A stretch of DNA of 64,000 nt from CAWGMT01 sp963823675 (GCA_963823675.1 CAWGMT010000007.1:434001-498000), one strand, 5' to 3'; shown: positions 19,703-29,078, numbered from the stretch's first letter. The notes: a model not told the origin generated them from the letters alone. Made by a program: numbers and translations.

Positions 19703-20683
19703 TCAGCTCACAGGACTCGGCGCTCGGTTGACCGGGTTTCGCGGCGGCTGCCCCAATAGAATCCGCCTGACTTCCTCGGCGGTTTTGGTTCTGAGCTCGA
19801 TGAAGCCCTCGACGCTGTAAAACGCCGTGTGGGGCGTCAGCAGGATACGCGGGTGCTGACTGATCCGCGGGTCATCGAGCGGCTCGCGCTCGACGACGTC
19901 AAGCGCGGCGCCGGCAAGATGGCCGGAGTCGAGCGCTAGAAGCAGTGCATTCTGATCGACGATTGGCCCACGCGCCGTGTTGATCAAGAACCCGCCCGGC
20001 CGCATCCGGGCAAACGCCTGCTCGTTGAGAAGGTGGTGCGTTGTTGGATCGAGATAGCAATGCAGGCTCACGAAATGGCTCTGCTCCAGTAGCTCTTCGA
20101 GCTGATAGACGCGCCTGATCCCGAGCGCCTTGTCGATGCCTTGGCGTAAGAAAGGGTCGAAAAAGACCACATCCAATCCCAGGGCCTTGGCTCGCAACGC
20201 GGTCGCACTGCCGATCCGGCCGCAACCAACCAGGCCGAGTGTCTTGCCGCGGAGCCTGGGCGTGCCGAGGGCGGTTTCGTAGTGCCAAGCGCCCGACCGG
20301 ATCGTGAGATGACACGGGATCAACCGGCGGACCAAGGCCAAGAGGAACATGATCGCATGGTCGGCGACCTCTTCGGTGCCGTAGTCGGGCACGTTGCAGA
20401 CGACGACGCCGTGGCGCGTGGCGGCCTCGACGTCGATGTTGTTGTAGCCGACGCCGGCACGCACGACGCCCCGGCAGCGTGGGGCCTGCGAGAAGCTCGA
20501 TTCACCCAGCCGGGAGATGTCGTGAAACACCATGATCGCGTCGGCTTGCGGCAGGAAGGCGCCCAGCTCTACTTCATCAGTTGCACGCCCGATCACGAGT
20601 CGCGCGATGTCGCCGAGTATTGTCAACTCGATCGAGGTCTCCGCCAGAAAATCCGCGACCAGCACCGTGAACCGCTCAGACAT
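19703..20683 (-). CDS. D-2-hydroxyacid dehydrogenase (CtBP/SerA-like)
   Basis: 326 residues from ATG 20683 (AGGGAG upstream). The Rossmann NAD-binding domain carries LGLVGCGRIGSATALRAKALG. Catalytic residues are Arg in NTARGPIVD, Glu in DVVEREPLDDP and His in LLTPHTAFYS. The closest style is the C-terminal-binding-protein branch of the family. It would oxidise or reduce a D-2-hydroxy acid with NAD(H); phosphoglycerate dehydrogenase proper is less likely because there is no ACT domain. Its start overlaps the end of the upstream membrane-protein gene by 8 bp, implying co-transcription and translational coupling. Confidence 0.9.
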   Translation of the reverse strand: MSERFTVLVADFLAETSIELTILGDIARLVIGRATDEVELGAFLPQADAIMVFHDISRLGESSFSQAPRCRGVVRAGVGYNNIDVEAATRHGVVVCNVPDYGTEEVADHAIMFLLALVRRLIPCHLTIRSGAWHYETALGTPRLRGKTLGLVGCGRIGSATALRAKALGLDVVFFDPFLRQGIDKALGIRRVYQLEELLEQSHFVSLHCYLDPTTHHLLNEQAFARMRPGGFLINTARGPIVDQNALLLALDSGHLAGAALDVVEREPLDDPRISQHPRILLTPHTAFYSVEGFIELRTKTAEEVRRILLGQPPRNPVNRAPSPVS

Positions 20684-21386
20684 CAAAAACTCCCTGCCCC
20701 AGGTTGCGAGATGGGAATGCCACTGTCTTCGCCTGCCCGCCAGGCTGGAGCCAGGTCAGGAGCGAGCGCGGATCGGCGACCGCGAACGTGCTCTGGCAGC
20801 CGTCCCGCATTTCCAGCCGAAGCTGGTCCGGCCAGTTCCGGATTGGAGCCATCATGGCAAGTGCGGGCTGCTCGGCTTCGCAGCCGATGATTTCGCTGCG
20901 ACTGGCCGACCAGAGCTCCAGGTTCCACGCCATCGGCAGAAACCAGATCCGGCGATCGGTGACGACGAGCGCTCCCGGCTGCCAGCTCCAACCCGATCGG
21001 CGCCGAGCCGCCATGCTGGCCAGGCTCACTTCGCCCGGCGCGAGATGAAACAGGACCGCTGTTGGGTCGACAGTTGGCGTCAGCCATGAGCTCAAGAGCG
21101 GCCCAACGACCAGCTTGACCACCAGAAAGGCGAGAAACGTGAGCCCCGCCGCGACCAGTGTGGCCACGAAGAGCGACGAGAGCGCCGAGGGGATGAGCAT
21201 GTGCATGAGGAAGTTACGGTGTCCCATCCCCCGGGGGAGCCGGCGCCGCACGTGGTGCCAGAGCGCGAACTGGCAGACCAAAAAAACGAGCCAGAACACG
21301 CGCCAGAAAATCCAGTTTATCTCGATCTGGAGGGATCGGTTCGATCGCGTCACGGCAAATCCACCTGGGTTATTCATCGGGGTCAC
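20676..21386 (-). CDS. Membrane protein with a bacterial PH-like domain
   Basis: 236 residues from GTG 21386, with AGGGG 8 bp upstream. Two hydrophobic segments at about residues 25-45 and 65-95 are followed by a beta-rich soluble domain containing GALVVTDRRIWFLPMAWN, the pattern seen in bacterial PH (YdbT/YdbS-like) membrane proteins. The function of that family is unclear; membrane-associated scaffolding is the usual guess. It overlaps the downstream dehydrogenase gene by 8 bp. Confidence 0.6.
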   Translation of the reverse strand: MTPMNNPGGFAVTRSNRSLQIEINWIFWRVFWLVFLVCQFALWHHVRRRLPRGMGHRNFLMHMLIPSALSSLFVATLVAAGLTFLAFLVVKLVVGPLLSSWLTPTVDPTAVLFHLAPGEVSLASMAARRRSGWSWQPGALVVTDRRIWFLPMAWNLELWSASRSEIIGCEAEQPALAMMAPIRNWPDQLRLEMRDGCQSTFAVADPRSLLTWLQPGGQAKTVAFPSRNLGQGVFDV

Positions 21387-21492
21387 GCCACCAGCCCCTT
21401 GGCTCTCTCAGGTCCGGCCATTAGTCTCGATCTTCGTCTATGATCTCAGAAATGCGGCGGTGATGAAACGCCCAACCTAGGAGGACAAGACA

Positions 21493-22272
21493 TTGCCTCG
21501 GATCAAGCCGTTGCTCGCCGAAGGAAAAGTGGTTCGTGTTTTTGGTTCAGGTCAGCTCTTGAGTCCCAAGCTCATCGAGATTATCGGTGAACATGGCGAG
21601 TTCGACGCGCTCTGGCTCGATTCTGAGCACGGCGGCCTCACGATGAAGGAGATCGAGCTGGCCACGATGGCGGCCCGCAGTTATGGGATGGACCATTTCG
21701 TTCGATTGCCGGCGACCGATTACGCGTCGGTGATGCGGCCGCTCGAGGCGGGTGCCGGCGGCGTGATGCTCAGCATGGTCCGTTCGCTGATCGAAGCCGA
21801 GCAGGCCGTCAAGTGGACCAAGTTCTGGCCGCGGGGCGAGCGCGGCTTAAACGGCGGCAACCGCGACGGACGGTACGGGCTGACGCCCCTTGCCGAGTAT
21901 ACGACGGCGGCCAACGCCGGCACGTTCGTCGGCATCCAGATCGAGACGCGCGGGGCCCTGGATTCGCTGGCCGAGATCGCCGCGATACCCGACGTCAACC
22001 TGCTCTTCGTCGGACCGTCCGACTTGAGCCAGGTCCTGGGATTGATCGGAGACTTCGAGAACCCCAAGTGTCTACATGCGATCGAAAAAATAGCCCGGAC
22101 CTGCGCCGACGCCAAGAAGCCATGGGGAATCTTCAGCCGCGGACCCGAGTATTCGGAGCGAATGCGGAGCTGGGGCTGCCAATTGTTTGTCCTGGCCGCC
22201 GACATTCATGTGGTGCACGCCGGCATCCGCTCCGTCAAGCAACGCTATGCGGCGTTCTTTCCTCAATCGTGA
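21493..22272 (+). CDS. HpcH/HpaI-type aldolase (class II, 2-oxo acid)
   Basis: 259 residues, typical length. TTG 21493 is preceded by AGGAGGAC. Family signatures are LWLDSEHGGLT near residue 40 (catalytic His, metal region), the central IQIETRGALDSL (metal-binding Glu) and LFVGPSDLSQVLG (Asp of the metal site). These enzymes reversibly split 4-hydroxy-2-oxo-acids to pyruvate plus an aldehyde using a divalent metal. It is the first gene of a rightward group with cbs and the cystathionine gamma-synthase/lyase, but the gap to cbs is over 100 bp. The natural substrate is not evident. Confidence 0.9.
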   Translation: MPRIKPLLAEGKVVRVFGSGQLLSPKLIEIIGEHGEFDALWLDSEHGGLTMKEIELATMAARSYGMDHFVRLPATDYASVMRPLEAGAGGVMLSMVRSLIEAEQAVKWTKFWPRGERGLNGGNRDGRYGLTPLAEYTTAANAGTFVGIQIETRGALDSLAEIAAIPDVNLLFVGPSDLSQVLGLIGDFENPKCLHAIEKIARTCADAKKPWGIFSRGPEYSERMRSWGCQLFVLAADIHVVHAGIRSVKQRYAAFFPQS

Positions 22273-22377
22273 TTAGCCGGTCCCTTCCACCAGTTCGGCT
22301 GGCCCTGATGGTCGCTTTGCAGGATAATCAAGGCGGTGGCCTATCCGGCGCACGGAGTTCGGGTTCATGGAGGTGTT

Positions 22378-23848
22378 ATGAAGACGAAAAGCATCCGATT
22401 CGACGACGGCAAGACATTGCAACCCGATTCGGCGGGAGCGGCGAGCCGGATCGAGGCCTGCGACAGCGGGCCCGAAGACAACCCGGGCGCGCTCAATGGG
22501 AGCTCGAACGTTCTCGAAGCCATTGGGCAAACGCCCTTGATCGCGCTCAATCGGCTAGCCGAGGGAGTGCTGGCCCGCGTCTTCGTCAAGCTGGAATCGG
22601 CCAACCCGGGGGGGAGCATCAAGGACCGGGTGGGCGTGGCCATGGTCGAGGAGGCTGAGCGCCTCGGCTGGCTCCAGAGCGGCGGCACGATCATCGAAGC
22701 GACTGCCGGCAACACCGGGGTGGGGCTGGCCCTGGCCGCCGCGGTAAAGGGTTATCGCTGCATCTTCGTGTTGCCTGACAAGATGAGTAGCGAGAAGATC
22801 CGGCTGCTCAAAGCGTATGGCGCCGAGATCGTGATCACGCCGACCGCCGTCCCGCCCGACTCGCCCGAGAGCTACAACGGCGTGGCCGACCGGCTCACCC
22901 GCGAGATTCCGGGCGCCTGGCGGCCCAACCAGTTCGCCAACCTCGCCAATCCCGAGATCCACTACCAGACGACCGGGCCCGAGATCTGGGCTCAGACCGA
23001 GGGCAAGGTCACCGCCTTCGTCGCCGGGGTCGGAACCGGCGGCACGATCTCCGGGGTCGGCCGCTATCTCAAGGAACAAAACCCCGAGGTCCGGGTCATC
23101 GGCGCCGATCCCGAGGGCTCGGTCCTCTCCGGTGACGCACCCAAGCCCTGGAAAGTCGAGGGGATCGGTGAAGATTTCGTCCCCAAGACCCTGAACGGCC
23201 AGGTGGTCGATGAATGGATCCGCATCGGCGATGCCGAGAGCTTCCACACCGCCCGCGCACTGGCGCGGCGCGAAGGGCTCCTGGTGGGGGGTTCGTCGGG
23301 CACGGCCGTGGCTGCCGCCCTGCGCTACGCGCGGCGTTTGACCAAAAAGGACGTGGTCGTCGCACTCTGCCCCGACACCGGCCGCAATTACATGAGCAAA
23401 TTCTATGATGACGAATGGCTGGCCGCGAACCAGTTGCTGCGTGGCGAGCCGAATGTGCAGACCGTCGGTGATCTCCTCCAGGCGCGTGGGGTGCGGACGC
23501 TCGTGACCGTCAGTCCGGAAGCGACCGCGGCCGAGGCCAGCGAGCTCTTGCAGGCGCAGCGGTATTTCGCAGCTTCCCGTCCTGCGCGATGGGCGGGCGG
23601 TGGGCAGCATTCAAGAAGTGACCCTGGCGCGGTTGCTGCATGACGACCTGGACCCCGAGGGCGTGCGGGTCGGAGATGTCATGGCCAGGCCGCTTCCTCA
23701 GGTCGACGTCAATGTCCAGCTTGACGAGGCGTATCGCCTGCTGATGGCCGGCAATTCGGGCGTCCTGGCGATCGCCGGCGATGCCGTGGTCGACATCGTC
23801 ACGCGGATCGACCTGATCCAGTACTGGACTCGCAAGCGGGCCAAGTAG
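22378..23848 (+). CDS. cbs: Cystathionine beta-synthase (PLP domain plus CBS-domain tail); one frame break
   Basis: Condenses homocysteine with serine to cystathionine. ATG 22378 follows GGAGGTG. The PLP domain has the Schiff-base lysine K82 in NPGGSIKDRVG, the substrate loop in ATAGNTGVGLA, and the phosphate-binding GVGTGGTISGVGRY. A C-terminal pair of CBS motifs follows (VGDLLQARGVRTLVTVSP, then VGDVMARPLPQVDV), the layout of bacterial CBS rather than cysteine synthase. The frame breaks near 23560 (one extra base after LLQAQ); the next frame continues cleanly as GISQLPVLRDGRAVGSIQEV to the stop at 23848. It forms a reverse-transsulfuration pair with the gene at 23892. Confidence 0.9.
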
Positions 23849-23857
23849 CGAATGCTC

Positions 23858-23877
23858 GGCGGGCACGGAGGCCCGCC
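23858..23877. repeat. Short GC hairpin repeat
   Basis: GGCGGGC (23858-23864) and GCCCGCC (23871-23877) form a perfect 7-bp stem, followed by CCACTGG. Two relatives in opposite orientation lie at 30587-30740. Confidence 0.75.
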
Positions 23878-23891
23878 CCACTGGAGTAATC

Positions 23892-25067
23892 ATGGACAAT
23901 CATAATCCCTCACAGGGCTTCTCGACACGCGCGATCCACGCCGGGCAGGGGCCTGACGCGGCCACCGGCGCGACCGTCGTTCCCATCTACGCGACCTCGA
24001 CCTTCACCCAGGAAGCGCCCGGCCGGCACAAGGGTTACGAATACTCCCGCAGCGGCAACCCGACCCGCGCAGCGCTCGAAACTTGCCTGGCGTCGCTGGA
24101 AGGTGCCGAGCGCGCTCTGGCATTCGCCTCGGGATTGGCAGCCTCGAGCGCCGTGCTCTCGATTCTCAAACCGGGCGACGAGGTGGTAGCGGCCGCCGAC
24201 CTTTATGGCGGGACGTTCCGCCTCCTGGAGCGCGTGTTCAAACCGTGGGGACTGCTGCCGCGCTACACCGAAGATCCCAGCCCCGAAGGCTTCGCCGCCA
24301 TCGTGGGGCCTGCGACCAGGCTCGTCTGGATCGAGACGCCAACCAATCCGATGCTCCAGGTCCTCGATATCGCCAAGATCGCCGCCGTGGCCCATGACCG
24401 CGGCGCGCTTCTGGCCGTCGATAACACGTTCGCCTCGCCCTGCCTCCAGCGGCCGATCGAGCTTGGCGCCGATCTGGTAGTTCATAGCACGACCAAGTAC
24501 CTGGGGGGACACTCCGATGTGGTTGGTGGGGCCGTGGCGGGCCGGCGAGCCTTGCTCGAGCCAATAGCGTTCTATCAGAACGCCGCCGGGGGAGTTCCCG
24601 GCCCGTTCGATGCGTGGCTCGTGCTGCGAGGCATCAAAACCCTGTCGGTCCGCATGGAACGTCATTGCGCCAATGCCCGCGCGCTGGCAGTCTGGCTGAA
24701 AGAGCAACCGCAAGTCTCCCGCGTATACTATCCCGGGCTCCCGGAACATCCCAACCACGACGTCGCCCGGCGGCAAATGTGCGACTTCGGCGGCATGATC
24801 AGCATCCGGCTCAAAGGAGGTGGCGAGTCGGCCCGGCATCTCCTCGGCCGCACGCGACTTTTCAGCCTGGCCGAGAGCCTGGGCGGCGTCGAGTCCTTGA
24901 TCAGCCATCCCGCCACGATGACCCACGCGAGCATCCCGGCCGAGGTGCGAGCCGCCCGCGGAGTCGACGACGGCCTGGTGCGCCTCAGCGTTGGGATCGA
25001 GGATCTCGCGGATCTGAAGGCGGACATCGAGCAGGCTCTGGTGGGACGGAAACTAGGACGCGACTAG
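23892..25067 (+). CDS. Cystathionine gamma-synthase/gamma-lyase (Cys/Met metabolism PLP enzyme)
   Basis: 391 residues from ATG 23892. Fold-type I PLP enzyme: TRAIHAGQGPDAATGA at the N-terminus, YSRSGNPTR, and Schiff-base lysine K202 in VVHSTTKYLGGHSDVVGG. Next to cystathionine beta-synthase the natural role is cystathionine gamma-lyase (cystathionine to cysteine, 2-oxobutyrate and ammonia), completing reverse transsulfuration; sequence alone does not exclude gamma-synthase activity. Only 43 bp separate it from cbs, so co-transcription is likely. Its last codons lie inside a dispersed repeat whose hairpin overlaps the TAG stop. Confidence 0.9.
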   Translation: MDNHNPSQGFSTRAIHAGQGPDAATGATVVPIYATSTFTQEAPGRHKGYEYSRSGNPTRAALETCLASLEGAERALAFASGLAASSAVLSILKPGDEVVAAADLYGGTFRLLERVFKPWGLLPRYTEDPSPEGFAAIVGPATRLVWIETPTNPMLQVLDIAKIAAVAHDRGALLAVDNTFASPCLQRPIELGADLVVHSTTKYLGGHSDVVGGAVAGRRALLEPIAFYQNAAGGVPGPFDAWLVLRGIKTLSVRMERHCANARALAVWLKEQPQVSRVYYPGLPEHPNHDVARRQMCDFGGMISIRLKGGGESARHLLGRTRLFSLAESLGGVESLISHPATMTHASIPAEVRAARGVDDGLVRLSVGIEDLADLKADIEQALVGRKLGRD

Positions 25068-25187
25068 TTTCCGCAGGAGCCTGCGCAGCGAATTGTTGTC
25101 AAATCGAATCGCGTCCGGGTTTCCGCTCTGCAGTTAGTAGCTAGTCGTGCGTCTTTCGGATTGCCGAATCCTTTCCGACGAAATGGT
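25047..25187 (+). repeat. Dispersed 141-bp repeat, copy 1
   Basis: It begins with a perfect 9-bp hairpin, GGAAACTAG (25048-25056) with CTAGTTTCC (25064-25072), overlapping the stop codon of the preceding gene. A second copy at about 85-90 percent identity, same orientation, is at 28345-28485. Both end in GAATCCTTTCCGACGAAATGG. The remaining 25188-25341 shows nothing recognisable. Confidence 0.85.
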
Positions 25188-25341
25188 CATGAGAGTGATC
25201 ACGATAATTGACAGCGCCTTGATCAAGATAATCGATGGTCAATATCAGTCACGAAGCAAGTACCGGTCGCCTCTGCTCTCTTCCGCCGGGCGTGACGTTG
25301 GGATGCTGGCTTTTGTGTCGGCCTGCGGCGACTGGATGGCC

Positions 25342-25659
25342 TCACCATCGCCGAATCCAGCGGACGTCGCAGCCAAGGCGATGGCAAAGATCCACTGCGG
25401 CTTCATGCAATGGAAGCTTCCTGGCCGCCGCCCAAAGCTCAAGCTGGTCGCCGTGACTGTGGCACCGATGGCAAGTGTAGCGACCGATCGCCACGTTCAC
25501 CGAGAACGAGCGATGCCGGCGACCAGCCCCGGCGTCATACAAAGGGCAGTTTCCGTACCATTGCGCGCTCGACAGAGTCGGGGGCTGGAGCCGAAGCAAG
25601 CTCAGCACTTGCTCCATCGTGATCTCGGTGCGGACTCTGTCAAAGTCAACGCCTAGCAC
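25342..25659 (-). CDS. Stand-alone CHC2 zinc-finger (DnaG N-terminal-like) protein
   Basis: 105 residues from GTG 25659, chosen because GAGGAGGGG lies directly upstream. The centre reads NCPLYDAGAGRRHRSFSVN, then GRYTCHRCHSHGDQLELW, matching the CHC2 zinc-binding module that starts bacterial primases (C-P-x-H ... C-x-x-C, then G-D). In this copy the usual histidine of CPxH is Tyr. There is no TOPRIM or helicase domain, so it cannot be a full primase. Similar small CHC2 proteins occur in planctomycete accessory regions; DNA binding linked to mobile DNA is a guess. Confidence 0.75.
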   Translation of the reverse strand: MLGVDFDRVRTEITMEQVLSLLRLQPPTLSSAQWYGNCPLYDAGAGRRHRSFSVNVAIGRYTCHRCHSHGDQLELWAAARKLPLHEAAVDLCHRLGCDVRWIRRW

Positions 25660-25682
25660 GACCCCTCCTCGCTCACCGGATA

Positions 25683-27154
25683 TTATGGCTCGGTGCTCGG
25701 GAAGACCGTTCCGTTCCCTCTCAACTCCCAATGGGGAACGGGAACGGCCCCCGTCGATCGATCAGTTGCGGCGTTGCCAACCAGCGGGATGCCGCAGAGC
25801 CGTCCGGGCAGCTCCAGCGACACCAGCGCCTCGCCCAGGCGCTCGTTCTTAAAGCCAGGCCAAGGAGATCTCACGGGTGGTGCGCGGTGCCAGCCGGAGG
25901 ACCAGGAGATCGACGTGGCGCTGCGGGAGCACATCAGCCCCATCGAGTCGGACAACGTGAGCCTGTACGGGCAATACGTATTGGACCGAGAACGGGTCTG
26001 TTGACAAACGGGCTTGGAGGTGAGGGCCTTCATCGCGGCGACGCCCTCCTTGGTCCCGTTGCCGCTGTGGAAGGCCACGTTTCCCCGCCGGTCGATCATG
26101 ACCAGCGTCGGGTGGCCCCTCACGCCGTAGCGATCGGCCGTCACGCCGTTGTAGGAGTTCTCGTGCTGCCTGCGGTCTTCGTCGAGGGCGGAGACCAGGG
26201 AGCACTTCTTCAGGTCCAGGAAGCGGTGGATCTTCTCGATCTCTTCGCCGGGCGTGTGGATTGACAGGAAGACCACCCCGCGCGGCTCGTACTTCTGCTT
26301 GAGGCGCTCGAGTCCCGGCATCTCATTGAGACAGGCGCTGCACCAGATGCCCCAGAAGTTGAGGAAAATGACTTTGCCCCGGTAGTCGGCGAGGCTGCGT
26401 GACTTGCCGTCGGTCCAACCAATGATCTGCAAGGGGGGCGCCGGGCGGCCGAGCGCGGGAGGCTGCGGGGTTGTCGGCCTCGCTGCCTTCACCGTGGTCG
26501 GTGTGGCATCCCGGGGACGAAGCTGAATTTTGATCTCCTCGGCGACGCCGTCCGCCAGGTATTCCCCGGCCGCCTCCAATGGACCGTACTGGAACGCGAC
26601 CTCGATCAGGCCCTTCGGTAGGTTTTGGACCGTGAACTTGCCGTCTGAGTCCGTGCGGGTGGACTGGCCACGAGATAGTCCTTGTGGTGAGTCGGCTGGG
26701 CCGGCGACAGGACGAAGGTCTCATCCGAACCCGGCTTGCTGGTGGGAGCCCAGTAACCGGCCGGGGCGACGACGCCCCACGTCGACACCTGACCCGGTGG
26801 CAGATCGGCGAAGAACTGACCGTTTTTGCCGGACGTGACGCGGCGGATCCGCTCGGGACGGCTCGAGCCCGTCAAATCGCCGAGCTGGATCTTCAGCTCA
26901 GCTCCCTGGACCGGCTCGCCGGTCCCCTCGACCCGCACCGAGCCGGTGAACCGACAGGTCGATGCGGGCGCAGTCGTTTGTGGCTTCGGTGACTTCGGCG
27001 CAGCAGCCGTTGTCCTCGCGGCGGCCTGCTTGGAGCTGGCTTGTCCCTCGCTGTCGCTCGCCGCAGCCAGGGCGCACCAAGCCCAATAACTGCTCACGAT
27101 GCCGAGAAGAATGAGGACCGTCCCAACTCTCAAGTCCTCGCAGTGCCTGGTCAT
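25683..27154 (-). CDS. TlpA-like thioredoxin-fold (redoxin) protein with N-terminal carboxypeptidase-regulatory-like domain; one frame break
   Basis: From ATG 27154: an N-terminal hydrophobic signal or anchor (VGTVLILLGIVSSYWAWCALAA), a Pro/Thr/Lys linker, and a beta-sandwich domain (CRFTGSVRVEGTGEPVQGA). After a frame break near 26672 (probably one missing G) comes a second such stretch (STRTDSDGKFTVQNLPKG), then a TlpA/AhpC-TSA domain with redox-active WCSAC in VIFLNFWGIWCSACLNEMPG and the cis-Pro region GHPTLVMIDRRGNVA. A thiol-disulfide role outside the cytoplasm is likely. Redoxin homology stops near 26010. The open frame runs to 25683, and the piece KNERLGEALVSLELPG looks coding, so this end may hold another gene remnant or further frame break. 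Confidence 0.75.
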
Positions 27155-27414
27155 CTGAGGCGAGCGAACGAACAGAGCTTTTTCCCCCAATCGGGTTTGT
27201 CAACCATCGAGGGGGATCTCGATCGGAGAATCGTTCCGACTGCTTGCAAGGTCCCCCGAGTCAAGATATGGTGTCCCTTGTGAATCGGAACGGGCCGTCC
27301 CAATCGTGGTGAAGGCGACCCGCCTGCATCGGTTCGCCTGTACCGCAAAGGACGCTTTCGCCGGCTTGGATCAGGGCCGGAGTTATTGGCGGACGTTAAG
27401 GGGGCGTTATTGCC

Positions 27415-27891
27415 ATGAACGAGAACTCGCTGTCACGGATCCCCTTTCTGGTCAGAGATGAGCTGGTCATATTCAGCATGGCCCGCTGGATGCGTTTTAT
27501 CGGCGTCGTCAAGGTGGTCACGGGACTGCTGCTGGGCTTTATCGTGCTCGTGGGCTTGATCTTCGTGGGGACCCAGCTCGGCTCAGGCTCGGGCTTGCCG
27601 GTCCTCGGTAAGACCGGCCGTGTCGTCTCCGAGAACCCCGTCACGTTCTTCGCCCTGGGCTTCTTTGCCCTCCTCTTGACGGTGGCGAGTACCGTGCTCG
27701 GGGTCGTCCTTTACCACGCCGCCGATGACTTCGAACGCGTTGCCCGCACCGACGTGGCCGATCAAGATTACATCACGGCTGGCGTGATGCAGCTCAACAC
27801 GTACTTCAAGGTCAGTATCCTGCTGGGTGCGGCGACGGTGCTGGTCGCCATCACCGCCGGAATGGCGCTGTTCGCCAGGATTTCGCTCTGA
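27415..27891 (+). CDS. Small integral membrane protein, paralogue of the next gene
   Basis: 158 residues with three strong hydrophobic segments (about 29-57, 78-103 and 132-154). It shares with the following gene the N-terminal LSRIPF motif and a central pattern of a membrane segment, FxxVAxTDVADQxY, then another membrane segment, so the two are tandem paralogues. It may belong to the DUF5362-like small membrane proteins, but I am not sure. The gap to the next gene is 19 bp, so they form an operon. Function unknown. Confidence 0.75.
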   Translation: MNENSLSRIPFLVRDELVIFSMARWMRFIGVVKVVTGLLLGFIVLVGLIFVGTQLGSGSGLPVLGKTGRVVSENPVTFFALGFFALLLTVASTVLGVVLYHAADDFERVARTDVADQDYITAGVMQLNTYFKVSILLGAATVLVAITAGMALFARISL

Positions 27892-27910
27892 CCCTGGAGA
27901 GGAGGTCATC

Positions 27911-28315
27911 ATGTTATCGGGGCCAAAGGACATGCCGGAACCGAGCGGGTTGAGCCGCATCCCCTTCACGATCGAGGCAGAAAACCAGATCAAGACGCTG
28001 TCCTTCTGGCTGACGTTGATCGGCTGGATCAACGTCGTTGCCGCCGTGATCGCTTTCGTGAACCTCGTGTTGCCCCAGCGGAACCTCGGCCTGGTGGTCA
28101 ACCTCATTCTTTACATTGCAATTGGGACGTGGTCGCTCCAGGCTGCCAAGGCGTTCAAGAGCGTCGCGATGACCGACGTGGCGGACCAGGCTTACCTGGT
28201 CCAGGGATTCACCAAGCTGCGGAGCATCTTCCTGCTCCAAGGGCTGCTGATCCTGGTGGGGATAGCCTTCGTCGCCGCTGTCCTTCTCTTCCTGGTGCTC
28301 CATGGTGTCCGCTGA
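27911..28315 (+). CDS. Small integral membrane protein, paralogue of the previous gene
   Basis: 134 residues; ATG 27911 after GAGGAGG, a strong ribosome-binding site. Hydrophobic segments lie at about residues 33-55, 62-80 and 107-131. It shares LSRIPF and VAMTDVADQAYLVQG with the gene before it. Nothing in the sequence indicates enzymatic activity; a structural or regulatory membrane pair is possible. It is followed after 30 bp by the second copy of the 141-bp dispersed repeat. Confidence 0.75.
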   Translation: MLSGPKDMPEPSGLSRIPFTIEAENQIKTLSFWLTLIGWINVVAAVIAFVNLVLPQRNLGLVVNLILYIAIGTWSLQAAKAFKSVAMTDVADQAYLVQGFTKLRSIFLLQGLLILVGIAFVAAVLLFLVLHGVR

Positions 28316-28344
28316 GTCAGATGACAGATCAAGGCCCGTCGGGG

Positions 28345-28485
28345 CGGAAACTGGGACGGCACTAGTTTCCACAGGAGCCTGCTCAGTGAATTGCTGTCAA
28401 TACGAATCGCGTCCTGGCTTCCGCTCTGCAATTAGTAGCTGGTCGCACGTCTTTCAGATCGCCGAATCCTTTCCGACGAAATGGT
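28345..28485 (+). repeat. Dispersed 141-bp repeat, copy 2
   Basis: Same orientation as 25047-25187. The hairpin is reduced to 7 bp: GGAAACT (28346-28352) with AGTTTCC (28364-28370). The body is shared to GAATCCTTTCCGACGAAATGG. The two copies enclose a 3.2-kb segment (CHC2, redoxin and the membrane protein pair). Confidence 0.85.
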
Positions 28486-28576
28486 TGTCGACGGTGGCCT
28501 CCTGCGGCGTCTTTGACATTCGCGGTCCCCGAATAAACAAAGTGGTCTCTCGTGACGCTCGTTACAGAATCGGAGC

Positions 28577-29032
28577 TTACCCAGGAGCAGATTCCGAGGC
28601 ATGCCACGCGACGACCTGCCACTTGTCAGACCGGCGCACATAGACCTTGGTGAATCGCCAATCGTCTTGTATCTCACGACCGTTCACCTCGCGCGACCGC
28701 CGAAGCCGCCCAGTGACGACTGCGGCGTCGCCGTACCGGCGCGCTCGGAGTTCGGACGTCTCGTATCGGCGGAATTTCATCCGTCCGCTACGCCAAATGG
28801 TGATCGCCTGGGTTTTCGTCATGACCGGCATCCTGGGGACGGTAACGACGAGGTCTTCCCCCCACAGACCGTCGAGTTTGTCGGCATCCCCGGAGCGGTG
28901 AGCCTCATTCCATAGCGTCTCAAGGCGAGAAAACTCGTTCTGTTCCGTCGTGCTCGACGCTTGGTTTTTCGAGTCCTGCCCGATCGGAGAAGCCATCAAC
29001 ACGACCGCCAGAACGCACGAACCGTATCTCAT
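28577..29032 (-). CDS. Exported NTF2-like (SnoaL/DUF4440) protein
   Basis: 151 residues. A short signal-like N-terminus (YGSCVLAVVLMASPIG) precedes an NTF2-like cone fold: FSRLETLWNEAHRSGDADKLDGLWGEDLVVTVP, typical of DUF4440, then paired strands ending in DDWRFTKVYVRRSDKWQVVAWHAS. Members include ketosteroid isomerase-like proteins and many of unknown function; no catalytic residues can be assigned. It stands alone after the DUF1559 gene on the same strand. Confidence 0.8.
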   Translation of the reverse strand: MRYGSCVLAVVLMASPIGQDSKNQASSTTEQNEFSRLETLWNEAHRSGDADKLDGLWGEDLVVTVPRMPVMTKTQAITIWRSGRMKFRRYETSELRARRYGDAAVVTGRLRRSREVNGREIQDDWRFTKVYVRRSDKWQVVAWHASESAPG

Positions 29033-29078
29033 CGCCCCGTCCTCCGTATGGCCAAAAAAGGGAATATGTTGGAGCCTC

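Noticed and set aside
25693..26004. Forward ORF of 103 codons ending in LYGQYVLDRERVC
   Set aside because: It reads plausibly, but the opposite strand has strong coding bias and continuity with the redoxin gene; no family match for the forward frame.
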